Assembly: GCF_028369295.1 (NCBI RefSeq)
Contig: NZ_JAQMYP010000046.1
Coordinates: 19,152-83,151 of the forward strand
DNA from: Streptomyces sp. HD
GTDB lineage: Bacteria > Actinomycetota > Actinomycetes > Streptomycetales > Streptomycetaceae
Length of the DNA: 64,000 nucleotides
Direction: 5' to 3'
Position 1 is the first letter of the stretch. The number at the start of each line of letters is the position of its first letter. A program made the position numbers and the translations under genes. A model generated the notes under the pieces. That model was not told the origin of the DNA and did no database searches. It was given only the letters and a program-made list of their open reading frames with translations. This document shows, one piece after another, positions 26,379 through 35,102 of this stretch.

Positions 26379-26885
26379 TCAGGCGGCGAGTCGGGGCGCG
26401 AGGCGGGCGGTCGCGGCGCGCAACAGCCTGACGTACCAACCCCATTTCACGGGGCGCGCCACGCGCCCGGTCAGGGCACGCTCGGCGCAGTCCAGGCTGT
26501 GCCGGAAGGCCGCGTCGTGCAGGGGCCGGAAGAACAGCAGCCAGCCCAGCCAGCGCACCCCGTGCGGGCGCAGGACGAGGGTGTTGCGCAGGACGGTGAC
26601 CTCCCGGTCCAGGGACTCGACGCTGAACTCGTGGAAGCCGTCGAATCCGCGCGGTCCGGTGAACCGGAAGCGCACCCAGTGGCCCGGCACATAGTGGCTC
26701 ACCACATAGCGCACCGGGCCGTGGCCGCCGGCCACCCCGACGGCCAGCGGCCCTTTGAAGCGCACCGGCGGCCAGTCGGGCGGCCAGAGCCGGTCGTCCG
26801 CGCCGCCCAGCGCGTCGATGAGGGCGCCGACGGTGTCCCGGGATGCGGGGAGGGTGCGCTCGTGGACGTTCAGCACAGTGATCAC
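26379..26885 (-). CDS. SRPBCC-like small protein
   Basis: This 168-residue protein has the strand pattern of the START/Bet v 1 fold (RYVVSHYVPGHWVRFRFTG, HEFSVESL, EVTVLRNTLVL) and a C-terminal helix with many Arg. I recognise no catalytic motif. It may bind a lipid or aromatic ligand. The GTG start (ITVLNVHERTLPAS) is probable; another GTG lies two codons later. Confidence 0.7.
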   Translation of the reverse strand: MITVLNVHERTLPASRDTVGALIDALGGADDRLWPPDWPPVRFKGPLAVGVAGGHGPVRYVVSHYVPGHWVRFRFTGPRGFDGFHEFSVESLDREVTVLRNTLVLRPHGVRWLGWLLFFRPLHDAAFRHSLDCAERALTGRVARPVKWGWYVRLLRAATARLAPRLAA

Positions 26886-26980
26886 GGTGTCTGGCTGCCC
26901 GGCCCCGCGCACCCGGCAACTCCGCCGAACGGGGAACGGAAGAGCATGCCCGGCGCGCAGGTCCCCCGCCGCACGCCGGG

Positions 26981-28363
26981 TCAGTCGTCCATGAGTCGCA
27001 GCAGCGGTCCGGTCATGGCGGTCGTGGCGAGTGCCATGACCACCAGCATGGCGAACAGCGCGGGCGACAGCAGTCCGGCCGCGAGTCCGGTGTTGAGGAT
27101 GATGAGTTCGGTCAGGCCCCGGCAGTTCATCATCGCGCCGAGCTGGGCCGACTCCCGCCAGGAGAAGCGCAGCAGCCGGGCGGGCACCACGGTGCCGACG
27201 AACTTGGACACCGCCGCGGCGGCGAGCACGGCCAGGCAGACCAGCCAGCCGGTCGCCCCGTGCACCGTGCCGAGATGCGTGCTGAGGCCGACGGCCATGA
27301 AGAACGAGGGCAGCAGCATCCAGCTGGTGAGGCCCTCCACCCGCCAGGCGATCTGCTCCACCGCCTCGGTGCGCGGCATGGCCAGCCCGGCGGCCACCGC
27401 ACCGAAGAGCGCGTGTACGCCGATCTGTTCGGTGGCCAGCGCGCACAGCAGGACGGTCACCAGGACGATGGACGCCGTACGGGCCGCCGCCATCGGGCCG
27501 TCGGCGCGGCCCGGAGCGAGCAGGCGGTCCAGCAGCGGGCGTACGACGAACCAGACGACGACACCGAACAGCGCGACCCAGCCGACGGTGGCGGCGGCCG
27601 CCGCCGGTGAACCGCCGCTCGCGATCGCCAGGACGAGGGCCAGCAGGCACCACGCCGTGACGTCGGCGACGCTCGCCGAGGCCATCGCGAGGGTGCCGAG
27701 CCGGGTGTTGAGCCTCCCCTCGTCGGACAGCAACCGGGCCAGCACGGGTACGGCCGTGATGCTCAGACTGAGCCCCATGAAGAGCACGAAGGCGACGTCG
27801 CCCACGCCGGCGGGCCGGTAGCTGTCCGGGAGGGCCAGGGCGACCAGGACGCCGGTCAGAAAGGGGATGGCGATGCCAGAATGGCCGATAAGTGTCGATG
27901 CGGACAGACCGTCCCGGCGCAGGGCGGACAGCGACAGCTCGCGGCCCACGGTGAACATGAAGAGGGTGACGCCGAGTTGACCCAGCGTGTTCAGGAACGG
28001 GAACACCTCGGGGGGCAGCAGCAGGCGCTGGGCGTCGGGTAACAGCGCACCGAACACCGAGGGGCCCAGCAGCAGCGCGACGGCGATCTCCCCGACGACG
28101 CGGGGCTGTCCGATCCGCCGGGCCAGTGCTCCGCCCCCCGCGGCGCAGGCGGTCACCAGGGCCAGGGCCCCGAGGATCCGGTACAGGGGTACGGCCGCCG
28201 AGTGGGCGGGGGCGTGCCCGGAGGGGCCCGCGTAGCCGACCGACGCGAGGATCAGCGCCGTCACGGCGACGGGTATCCCGACGAACGCGCCGTAGCCCAG
28301 GAGCATCCGGCGCGGGGCGAGGGTGGCTGTGGGTTCCGGCAGGTGTGACGTACTGGCCTTCAC
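26981..28363 (-). CDS. CPA2-family cation:proton antiporter
   Basis: This 460-residue membrane protein has 12-13 hydrophobic helices. GQPRVVGEIAVALLLGPSVFG is the helix-2 signature of the CPA2/KefB-like group, and GLSLSITAVPVLARLL with MASASVADVTAWCLLAL carries the membrane Asp of the ion site. The C-terminus ends soon after the last helix with no TrkA domain. It would exchange Na+ or K+ for protons. It is divergent from the HD-domain gene at the edge of the putative azoxy cluster; antiporters of this type are found in several antibiotic clusters, but membership here is uncertain. Confidence 0.87.
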   Translation of the reverse strand: MKASTSHLPEPTATLAPRRMLLGYGAFVGIPVAVTALILASVGYAGPSGHAPAHSAAVPLYRILGALALVTACAAGGGALARRIGQPRVVGEIAVALLLGPSVFGALLPDAQRLLLPPEVFPFLNTLGQLGVTLFMFTVGRELSLSALRRDGLSASTLIGHSGIAIPFLTGVLVALALPDSYRPAGVGDVAFVLFMGLSLSITAVPVLARLLSDEGRLNTRLGTLAMASASVADVTAWCLLALVLAIASGGSPAAAAATVGWVALFGVVVWFVVRPLLDRLLAPGRADGPMAAARTASIVLVTVLLCALATEQIGVHALFGAVAAGLAMPRTEAVEQIAWRVEGLTSWMLLPSFFMAVGLSTHLGTVHGATGWLVCLAVLAAAAVSKFVGTVVPARLLRFSWRESAQLGAMMNCRGLTELIILNTGLAAGLLSPALFAMLVVMALATTAMTGPLLRLMDD

Positions 28364-28584
28364 TGGCGGCTCCTTGTCGAGCGCGGTGGCGACTGGTCAG
28401 TGCCGCTCATCCCTGCCCGGGTTCGCCGTGTTCGCGCCCTGCCGTATTCGCGTTCGACGGTGCGAGGGCGAAGATCGGCCAAGGTCCGGGCGGTGGCCGG
28501 ACGGGGGCAGGGGGAAGCCCGGCGCGCGCGTAAAGAGAAGAGACAGGCGCAACCGGCATGTCGCATATGCGAGAGGAGTTCGTC

Positions 28585-29262
28585 ATGCCTGCGAAGCCTC
28601 ACGACATCCCCGCGAAGCCGCCCGGCAGCCCGGCGAAGCCGCACGACGCACCGGGCCCCGGCCCGGGCGAGGTCGGCCGGCTCGACGCGGAGCCGGAGGC
28701 ATGGCGTCCGCTGCTCGCCGAGCCCAACGTGGTGGGACTGCTCGGGGACCGGCTCGTGGCGGCGGCGCTGCGCGAACTGCACCGGCTCGTGCCGCCGCGT
28801 ACGGCGCTGCACTCGCTGCGTACGTTCCTGCTGGCCGACGCCTTCGCGCAGGCCCGCGGGATCCACTACGACCGGGCAGGGCTGTTCGTCGCCACCGCGT
28901 TCCATGACACCGGGCTGACCTGGGGTGGTGGGCCGCTGCGGGGCGGATTCCCCGGCCGGTCGGCCACGCTGCTCGACCGCTTCCTGGCCGGGCACGGCGT
29001 GGACGACGCGCGGCGCGCGGCCCTGACCGGGGCGGTCCGCGATCACATGCGGCCCCGGCCCGCGCGCCACTCGGGTCCGGAGGCGCGGCTGCTGCACTTC
29101 GGGGCCTGGCTGGACGTCACCGGGCGCGGTGCCCGTCGACTGCCGGGCGAGCGGCGGCGGTTGGCCGCGCTGGCACCCACTCCCTGGTTCGCCCTGTCGT
29201 TCTCCGCCCGGGTCGCCGCCTGCGGGCTGCGCCGGGCACTGCCGGGCGGCCCGGCGGTCTGA
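28585..29262 (+). CDS. HD-domain protein, first gene of the rightward cluster arm
   Basis: The protein has 225 residues. The N-terminus is Lys/Pro-rich with a short repeat (AKPHDIPAKPPGSPAKPHD). The core has HYDRAGLFVATAFHDTGL, an H...HD metal motif, and a later DHMRPRP that can supply the second Asp/His, as in HD phosphohydrolases. Similar small HD proteins are annotated as cyanamide hydratase-like. The ATG at 28585 is preferred because GAGAGGAG lies 7 bp upstream. It is 56 bp from the halogenase-like gene and co-directional with it. Confidence 0.72.
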   Translation: MPAKPHDIPAKPPGSPAKPHDAPGPGPGEVGRLDAEPEAWRPLLAEPNVVGLLGDRLVAAALRELHRLVPPRTALHSLRTFLLADAFAQARGIHYDRAGLFVATAFHDTGLTWGGGPLRGGFPGRSATLLDRFLAGHGVDDARRAALTGAVRDHMRPRPARHSGPEARLLHFGAWLDVTGRGARRLPGERRRLAALAPTPWFALSFSARVAACGLRRALPGGPAV

Positions 29263-29318
29263 CGGCCGCCGGACACCGGCCCGGCACAGCGCATTTCCCG
29301 TCGCGAAAGGACGAAGAC

Positions 29319-31079
29319 GTGCAAGACGACCAGCGTGTTTTCGATGTCGCCATCGTCGGAGGCGGCATCGGCGGGACGATGTTGGCGGCGATCCTCGCCC
29401 GCCACGGCGTGCAAGTCCTGCTTCTGGAGGGAAGCGGGCACCCCCGGTTCGCCATCGGAGAGTCCACCGTCCCCGAGACCACCTTCGGCCTGCGGGTCCT
29501 GGCCCGCCGCTACGACGTCCCGGAGATCGAGCACCTGGCGACCAACGGGGCCCTGCGCCGCCATGTGTCGTCGAACTGCGGCGTCAAGCGCAACTTCAGC
29601 TTCGTGTACCACCGCGAGGGAGAACCCACTCGCGCCGAGGAGTGCACCCAGTACCCCACCTGGGGACCGCCGCTCGGACCCGACTCGCACTATCTGCGGC
29701 AGGACGTCGACGCCTACATGTTCCATGTCGCCGTCTCCTACGGCGCGACCGCCCACACCCACACGGTCGTGGACGACGTGAAGTTCGACGAGGACGGCGT
29801 CACTCTCGTCACCCGGGAGAAGGGCACCTTCCAGGCGGCGTACCTCGTCGACGCCGGCGGTATGCGAGCGCTGCTGCCGGAGCGGCTGGGGCTGCGGCAG
29901 GAGCCGCCGTACCGCACGCGCTCGCGCACCATCTTCACCCACATGGTGAACGTGCGCCCCTTCGACACCGTCGCTCCGCCGCGCGAACAGCACGGCATGC
30001 CCAGCCCGTTCAGCCAGGGCACGCTGCACCATCTCTTCGAGGGCGGCTGGTTCTGGGTCATCCCGTTCGACAACCACACCTCCAGCACGAGCGGGTTGTG
30101 CAGCGTCGGGATCAATCTGGACATGGACCGCCATCCGCGTCCCGAAGGGGTGTCGGCGGAGGAGGAGTTCTGGCGCCAGGTGCGGCGGTTCCCCAGTGTG
30201 GCCCGGCAGTTCGAGGAGGCGCGGGCGGTTCGGCCGTACGTGTCGACCGACCGTACGCAGTTCTCGTCGCGGACGGTCGTCGGCGACCGGTGGTGCCTGC
30301 TGCCGCACGCCAGCGATTTCATCGACCCGCTCTTCTCCAGCGGGCTGGCGGTCACCGTGATGGCGCTCAACGCGCTCGGTCACCGGCTCATCGGCGCGGT
30401 GCGCGAGAGCGACTTCGACACGGCCCGGTTCGCCTATCTGGAGCACTGGATCAAGCGGATGTTCCGCTTCTACGACGACCTGGTGTCGTGCAGTTATCTG
30501 TCGTTCGACGACTTCGAGTTGTGGAACGCGTGGAACCGGGTGTGGACCATCACCACGCTGTACGGGACGAATGCGCAGAACCAGGCCGCCGTGGCATTCG
30601 AGAAGACGCGTGATCCGGCGTCTTTCGACGCGCTGGAGAAAGCCCCTTACCGGGGCCTCCAGGGGGTCGACAATCCCTGGGTCGGGCAGCTCTTCGAGCA
30701 GGCCCGGGACGCCGTACTCGCCTATGGGGCGGGGGATCTGACGAAGGAGCAGACCGTCACGCGCATCTTCGATCTGCTGCGGGAGAGCGGGTTGTGCCCG
30801 GCGGTGTGGGGCACTCTCGACCCCGAGGACCGCTGCCCGTCCGGGGTGTTCACCCTGTTTCCGCTGATGAGGATCCTGCTGTGGGGCAAGTTCCGCTCCC
30901 CTCGGCACGTACGGGGCCTGTACTTCACGGGCGGCGCGCGGCTCGTCGGCAAGGAGGCGGCGCAGGCACTGGGCACCGACGTACGGCGTGGCTCGGCCCT
31001 GGTGCAGCAGACCGTGCGGGACATGTGGGTCAACTGGAACCGCGACTGGGCGCGGCGGGAGATTCCCTCGCGAAAATAA
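29319..31079 (+). CDS. Flavin-dependent halogenase-like FAD oxidoreductase
   Basis: The protein has 586 residues. The FAD dinucleotide motif GGGIGG is at 14-19. GESTVPET (48-55) matches the GExxxPxT block of the tryptophan-halogenase superfamily, Lys90 in CGVKRNFSF sits where that family places its catalytic Lys, and GWFWVIPF (243-250) is the GWxWxIP motif that sets halogenases apart from monooxygenases. The C-terminal 200 residues are long and helical. Expected chemistry is chlorination or bromination of a bound or free substrate with FADH2 supplied by a reductase; such a reductase is encoded at 38025-38588. Loss of halogenation and gain of another oxidation cannot be excluded. GAAAGGA precedes the GTG start. 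Confidence 0.8.
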   Translation: MQDDQRVFDVAIVGGGIGGTMLAAILARHGVQVLLLEGSGHPRFAIGESTVPETTFGLRVLARRYDVPEIEHLATNGALRRHVSSNCGVKRNFSFVYHREGEPTRAEECTQYPTWGPPLGPDSHYLRQDVDAYMFHVAVSYGATAHTHTVVDDVKFDEDGVTLVTREKGTFQAAYLVDAGGMRALLPERLGLRQEPPYRTRSRTIFTHMVNVRPFDTVAPPREQHGMPSPFSQGTLHHLFEGGWFWVIPFDNHTSSTSGLCSVGINLDMDRHPRPEGVSAEEEFWRQVRRFPSVARQFEEARAVRPYVSTDRTQFSSRTVVGDRWCLLPHASDFIDPLFSSGLAVTVMALNALGHRLIGAVRESDFDTARFAYLEHWIKRMFRFYDDLVSCSYLSFDDFELWNAWNRVWTITTLYGTNAQNQAAVAFEKTRDPASFDALEKAPYRGLQGVDNPWVGQLFEQARDAVLAYGAGDLTKEQTVTRIFDLLRESGLCPAVWGTLDPEDRCPSGVFTLFPLMRILLWGKFRSPRHVRGLYFTGGARLVGKEAAQALGTDVRRGSALVQQTVRDMWVNWNRDWARREIPSRK

Positions 31080-31239
31080 GCGCGGGGCGCGCGCCCGGAA
31101 AATCACTCCTGCTCTTTCCGCAAGAAGAACTCACGGTTTGCCGCCCCAGCGCCTCGGGTAGGAAAAATTCGGGGCCCACAAATCTGAATTGGGCCACCAT
31201 TTCCCCTGCTCGATCGAGAGACTACGGGCTGCACTCCAT

Positions 31240-31764
31240 ATGGCGCAAAATTCCATCTGCCCATCGTCCGCCCCATGCTCTTGGGATGACATATCCCAGC
31301 ACCGGGACCGCCTCATGCGGCTGGTCCGACGACGACTTCCGAGCCTTCAGGACGCCGAGGACTGCGTGCAGGAGACGATGGCCCGGGCGGCCGCGCATTC
31401 CGCCCTGGACGGCAGCCGACTGGGGCCCTTTCTCACCTCCGTGGCGCTGCGCCTGTGCACCGACTTCTATCGTGAAATGGAACGACACAGACGCCTGTTA
31501 CAGCGCACGGCCTTCAAGGACGATCCGGGGACGACCGAGGAGGACGTCTGTGACGAGGACTTCGGCAAATGGCTGCTCGACCAGGTCCAGCAGCTGCGCG
31601 GGCGGGAGCAGGAAGTCATACTCGCCCGGGCCAGGGGAATTTCCACGGCGGAATTCGCGCGTATGCACAACATCTCCCTCAAAGCAGCAGAGGCCGCTTT
31701 CACCAGAGGACGGGCACGCCTCAGAACGGCCTGTGTGAAAGCCATGGAAGATGCCACGGGATAA
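31240..31764 (+). CDS. RNA polymerase sigma factor (ECF-like) with a TTA codon
   Basis: The protein has 174 residues. Region 2 is at about 25-65 (RRRLPSLQDAEDCVQETMARAA) and the region 4 helix-turn-helix at about 120-170 (GREQEVILARARGISTAEFARM). The linker is short and there is no C-terminal extension. Codon 87 (31498-31500) is TTA, the bldA-dependent Leu codon. The start is uncertain: the ATG before AQNSICPSS is preferred, and a TTG at 31189 is possible. The 160 bp upstream are AT-richer than the surroundings. Its place in mid-cluster suggests a pathway-specific activator. Confidence 0.78.
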   Translation: MAQNSICPSSAPCSWDDISQHRDRLMRLVRRRLPSLQDAEDCVQETMARAAAHSALDGSRLGPFLTSVALRLCTDFYREMERHRRLLQRTAFKDDPGTTEEDVCDEDFGKWLLDQVQQLRGREQEVILARARGISTAEFARMHNISLKAAEAAFTRGRARLRTACVKAMEDATG

Positions 31765-31786
31765 CCGACCGAAGGGAAACTCGCTC

Positions 31787-32359
31787 ATGTCCGACAAGAA
31801 CATGCAGGACATTCTCAAGGACCTCATGGGGAATATGGCCGACAACGGAAAGGAGGCGTTCGACGAAATCCTCAACCGATCCGGGAAGTCGTCGTCCGCC
31901 TCCGGTTCCGTCGAGGCCCTGGCCGCGCTCCCCGCGAGCACCCTGGCGGCCCTGGCCGGCGCCGCCAACCCGGCCGCGCTGCTCGCGGGGGCGGCGGGCA
32001 ATCCGCTGGCCGCGCTGACGGGGACCGCGGGAGGGGCCGCCAATCCGCTGGCCGCGCTCACCGGAGCGGCGGGAGCCGCGGGAGCCGCCAACCCGCTCGC
32101 CGCCCTCACCGGGGCCGCCGGGGCCGCCAACCCCCTCGCCGCGCTCACGGGAGGCGCCGCCAACCCGCTGGCTGCGGCGAGCGCGCTCGGCGGGCTCGGG
32201 CAACTCGCCGGGGGCATGGGCCAGTTGGCAGGGGGCGTCGGAAACGCCGCCGAGGGCGTGGGCGACCTGCTCTCGCTGCCGGCCCAGCTCACCCAGCTCC
32301 TCGAACTGATCCCGAAGCTCATCCAGGCACTGCAGGGCCAGGCCGGCAAGGCGGCCTAG
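31787..32359 (+). CDS. Ala/Asn/Pro/Leu-repeat protein of unknown function
   Basis: This is a 190-residue protein. The first 45 residues are charged and helical (SDKNMQDILKDLMGNMADNG). Residues of about 50-145 are a run of hydrophobic repeats of the form AANPLAALTG(A), six or so copies. The tail returns to an amphipathic helix (LLSLPAQLTQLLELIPKLIQ). There is no signal peptide or Cys. I do not recognise it. The pattern suggests a membrane- or lipid-associating scaffold, or a self-assembling protein. It lies 22 bp after the sigma factor and 81 bp before the kinase-like gene, so is probably part of their operon. Confidence 0.75.
   Translation: MSDKNMQDILKDLMGNMADNGKEAFDEILNRSGKSSSASGSVEALAALPASTLAALAGAANPAALLAGAAGNPLAALTGTAGGAANPLAALTGAAGAAGAANPLAALTGAAGAANPLAALTGGAANPLAAASALGGLGQLAGGMGQLAGGVGNAAEGVGDLLSLPAQLTQLLELIPKLIQALQGQAGKAA
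31960..32180 (+). repeat. In-frame repeats encoding AANPLAALTG units
   Basis: Degenerate 27-45 bp units containing gccgccaacccgctggccgc (and variants) followed by gctgacggg or ctcaccgg recur about six times. They code for the alanine-rich repeats of the preceding entry. Synonymous differences between copies suggest selection on the protein rather than a very recent duplication. Confidence 0.75.
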
Positions 32360-32440
32360 GCCCACCGGCGGGGCGCGTCCGGTTCGCTCGGGGGGACCGG
32401 ACGCACCCACCTCCCGCTCTACCTGAGGAGATCACTCACG

Positions 32441-34024
32441 ATGACGTCTGTCGTCGGGGATCGGCTGCGGCTGGTGGTCAAGGTGCTGGGAAGCCTCGTC
32501 GTGGACGAGGTCGGGCAGGCCACGCGGCTGCGCAGACGTACGAGACAGGGGCAGGCGGGACCGGCCGGAGCCGGGGCCGGCGCGGGCTCCGCCGGAACCT
32601 CGACCGGGACCTCCGCAGGGGCCGAGGAGCGGCGGGCCAAGGCCGTGCGGCATGCCCTGGAGAGTCTCGGCCCCTTCTATGTGAAGCTCGGACAGATTCT
32701 GTCGACCCGGCCCGACATGGTGCCGGAGTCGATCCGCGACGAGTTGCAGAACCTGCACGACCAGGTGGACGTCCAGCCGTTCGCGGTCTTCGAGCCCGTC
32801 CTGGCCCGGGACCTCGGGGCCGACTGGAAGCTGCGGTTCGACGACGTCGACACCGTCGCCCCGCTCGGCGCCGCCTCCCTCGCCCAGGTCTACAAGGTGA
32901 CGCTGCCCGGCGGCCGGCCCGCCGTGGTCAAGATCCAGCGCCCCGGCATCCGCGAGGGCGTGCTCGCGGACATGGCCCTGATGCGCCGGGCGTCGCGGAT
33001 CGTGGCCCGGGTCGCGCCCCGGTTCAACGAGGTCATCGACATCGAGGCGATGCTCGGCTCCGTCTTCGACGCGATGGAGCCGGAACTGGACTTCACCGGC
33101 GAGGCCCGCAACATGGACGAGGCCCGCGAGTACGTACGCCCCTTCCGCACACTGGAAGTGCCCAGGGTGCTGCACGCGAGCCCCCGGGTCCTGGTCCAGT
33201 CACTGGCCGCGGGGACATCGGTCCGGCATGTCGACCGCGGCCACTTCACCGACGCCGAGCGCATCGAGATCGGCAAGGACCTGCTGCGCTTCATGTACCA
33301 CGGCTACTTCGTGCACCGCGTCTTCCACGCCGATCCGCACGCGGGCAACGTCTTCGCGGCGCCGGGCGGCCCGGCGACGCTGATCGACTGGGGCATGGTC
33401 GGCCGCCTGGACCGTCGTACCAGTCTCCAACTGCTGCCGCTGTTCATGACGTTGGCGCAGAACGACGGGGCCGGGCTCGCGCACCACTGGGCCGAGATGG
33501 GCCGGGTGACGTCGTGGTCCAACATGCCGGCGTTCGCCGCCGACATGGCGGCGTTCGTGCCCAAGGTCTCCCATCTGCCCCTGGAGGACCTGAACTTCGG
33601 CGTCTCCCTCACCACCGTGCTCGCGAAGGCGACCAAGCGGGGCATCGGCTCACCGCCGGCGGTCTCGCTGCTCGGCAAGTCGTTCGCCAACCTGGACGGT
33701 TCGGTGCGCTGCCTCGCACCGGAGATCGCCCTGCCGGAGGTGTTCCAGGGCGAGGTGCCGAAGATCCTCTTCGCGCTGGGCCGGGAGTTCCTGGGGCGGC
33801 ATCAGTTCGCCCGCAATTCCATGGAGTTGCTGCTGGCCGCGGTCACCAGTCCGGAGCAGATGCGGGGCGTGCTCGGCGACATCGCCAACCGCCAGTTCGC
33901 GTTGCAGGTCCACGAGCCGCGCACCACCGCCGCGATGGGCGGCCAGCGCCCCACACGCCCGTCCGGCGGCCTCGTCGCCCTGGGCGCGCTGGCCTACCTG
34001 ATGGCCCGCCGCCGCGCCCACTGA
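32441..34024 (+). CDS. ABC1/UbiB-family atypical kinase (AarF)
   Basis: The protein has 527 residues. The family-defining KLGQ in the N-terminal extension is at 82-85, followed by the Ala-rich nucleotide loop LGAASLAQVY (142-151), the Lys in VVKIQRPG (164), ELDFTGEARN, the catalytic-type FHADPHAGN and LIDWG. A Gly/Ala/Ser/Thr-rich insert occupies residues 38-62, and the C-terminus ends in a short hydrophobic segment. UbiB proteins bind ATP and support extraction or handling of lipophilic intermediates such as ubiquinone precursors. A role in handling a lipid intermediate here is inference. GAGGAG lies ahead of the ATG. Confidence 0.85.
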   Translation: MTSVVGDRLRLVVKVLGSLVVDEVGQATRLRRRTRQGQAGPAGAGAGAGSAGTSTGTSAGAEERRAKAVRHALESLGPFYVKLGQILSTRPDMVPESIRDELQNLHDQVDVQPFAVFEPVLARDLGADWKLRFDDVDTVAPLGAASLAQVYKVTLPGGRPAVVKIQRPGIREGVLADMALMRRASRIVARVAPRFNEVIDIEAMLGSVFDAMEPELDFTGEARNMDEAREYVRPFRTLEVPRVLHASPRVLVQSLAAGTSVRHVDRGHFTDAERIEIGKDLLRFMYHGYFVHRVFHADPHAGNVFAAPGGPATLIDWGMVGRLDRRTSLQLLPLFMTLAQNDGAGLAHHWAEMGRVTSWSNMPAFAADMAAFVPKVSHLPLEDLNFGVSLTTVLAKATKRGIGSPPAVSLLGKSFANLDGSVRCLAPEIALPEVFQGEVPKILFALGREFLGRHQFARNSMELLLAAVTSPEQMRGVLGDIANRQFALQVHEPRTTAAMGGQRPTRPSGGLVALGALAYLMARRRAH

Positions 34025-34094
34025 TCTCTACGACCTCGATGCCCCAGTCGACCTGCTCGACCACTTGACGATGTTGACCCTACGGAGGTTCCTC

Positions 34095-34982
34095 TTGCCC
34101 GAGACCGCACGTCCGCAGCCCTCGTCGGCGCCGGACACCCTTGCCGAGGGCGCCTCACCGTCGTACGGCCTCTCACGTGTCGCGCTCTGGACGGCCGCCG
34201 CGCATGCCGCCGAGTGCGGCCGGGACACGCCGTATGTGCTCGACCCCTGGGCCGCGGACTTCCTGCACGCGGCGCGGTTCGGCGACGGGCCGCCCGGTGA
34301 CGGTCCCCTGCAACGGCTGCTGCCCGACTGGGCCGTGGTGCGCACCCGCTTCTTCGACGAACAGCTGCTCACCGCGTCCCGCTCGGGCTGCCGCCAGGTG
34401 GTGCTGCTCGGCGCCGGTCTCGACACGCGCGCGTACCGGCTGCGCTGGCCGACCGGGGTGCAGGTCTTCGAGGTCGAGGCCCCCGCCGTACTGGACTTCA
34501 AGGACCGCGTGCTGGACTGGAGCCGGCCCACCTGCGGGCGGCGCAGCAGGGTCGACGTCGACCCGACCGGATCCTGGGCCGAGGAACTGGTGGCCACGGG
34601 CTTCGATCCACGCCGGCCCACCGCGTGGCTCGCCGAGACACTGCTCTACCACCTACGGCCCGAGGCGGTGGAGTCCATCGTCGGCACGATGACGGAACTC
34701 TCCGCGCCCGGCAGCACGTTCGGCGCCGAGTGCGTGAACGCCGAGGCCGCCTCGTCCGCGTTCGTGGCGCCCTTCCTGGAGGCCCTGTCCGCCACCGGCA
34801 TCGCCTGGCACTGGCAGCTCGCCGAGCCCGAGGGCTGGTGGGCGGAGCAGGGCTGGGAGGCCCGTGTCGCCGACCTGTTCACGCTGCCGTATGTGGTCGA
34901 GCGGCTCTCCCCGTATCTGCCGCTGCTCACGGAGGCCGCCGCCAAGTGCGTGTTCCTGACGACCGGCACGCTGAGGAAGTGA
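34095..34982 (+). CDS. LCM/PPM1-type SAM-dependent O-methyltransferase
   Basis: This 295-residue protein is of the leucine-carboxyl-methyltransferase-like family (TIGR00027). The SAM motif VVLLGAGLDTRAYRL is at about 102-116, preceded by VRTRFFDEQLL and followed by the AETLLYHL block. Family members methylate carboxyl or hydroxyl groups. The TTG start is chosen because GGAGG lies 6 bp upstream. It ends the rightward arm just before the hairpin terminator. In the azoxy proposal it would make a terminal methyl ester or ether, as in azodyrecins. Confidence 0.83.
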   Translation: MPETARPQPSSAPDTLAEGASPSYGLSRVALWTAAAHAAECGRDTPYVLDPWAADFLHAARFGDGPPGDGPLQRLLPDWAVVRTRFFDEQLLTASRSGCRQVVLLGAGLDTRAYRLRWPTGVQVFEVEAPAVLDFKDRVLDWSRPTCGRRSRVDVDPTGSWAEELVATGFDPRRPTAWLAETLLYHLRPEAVESIVGTMTELSAPGSTFGAECVNAEAASSAFVAPFLEALSATGIAWHWQLAEPEGWWAEQGWEARVADLFTLPYVVERLSPYLPLLTEAAAKCVFLTTGTLRK

Positions 34983-35022
34983 CCGGTGAAGGAGCAACCG
35001 TGGTGAGGCAGTGAACTCGCGA

Positions 35023-35060
35023 AGGGGGAGGCCCGGGCTGTACGGCCCGGGCCTCCCCCT
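35023..35060. terminator. Perfect 16-bp hairpin between the two cluster arms
   Basis: agggggaggcccgggc at 35023-35038 is an exact inverted repeat of gcccgggcctccccct at 35045-35060 with a 6-nt loop. It separates the convergent methyltransferase and acyltransferase genes and should stop transcription from both sides. Confidence 0.85.
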
Positions 35061-35102
35061 CGCTGAGTCCATTTCCCTACGCCCCTGCGTCCGTACGACG
35101 CG

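Noticed and set aside
26981..28363. CPA2 antiporter as the self-resistance transporter of the cluster
   Set aside because: It is divergent from the cluster arm and ion-antiporter chemistry does not match export of a neutral lipid; kept only as a border gene.
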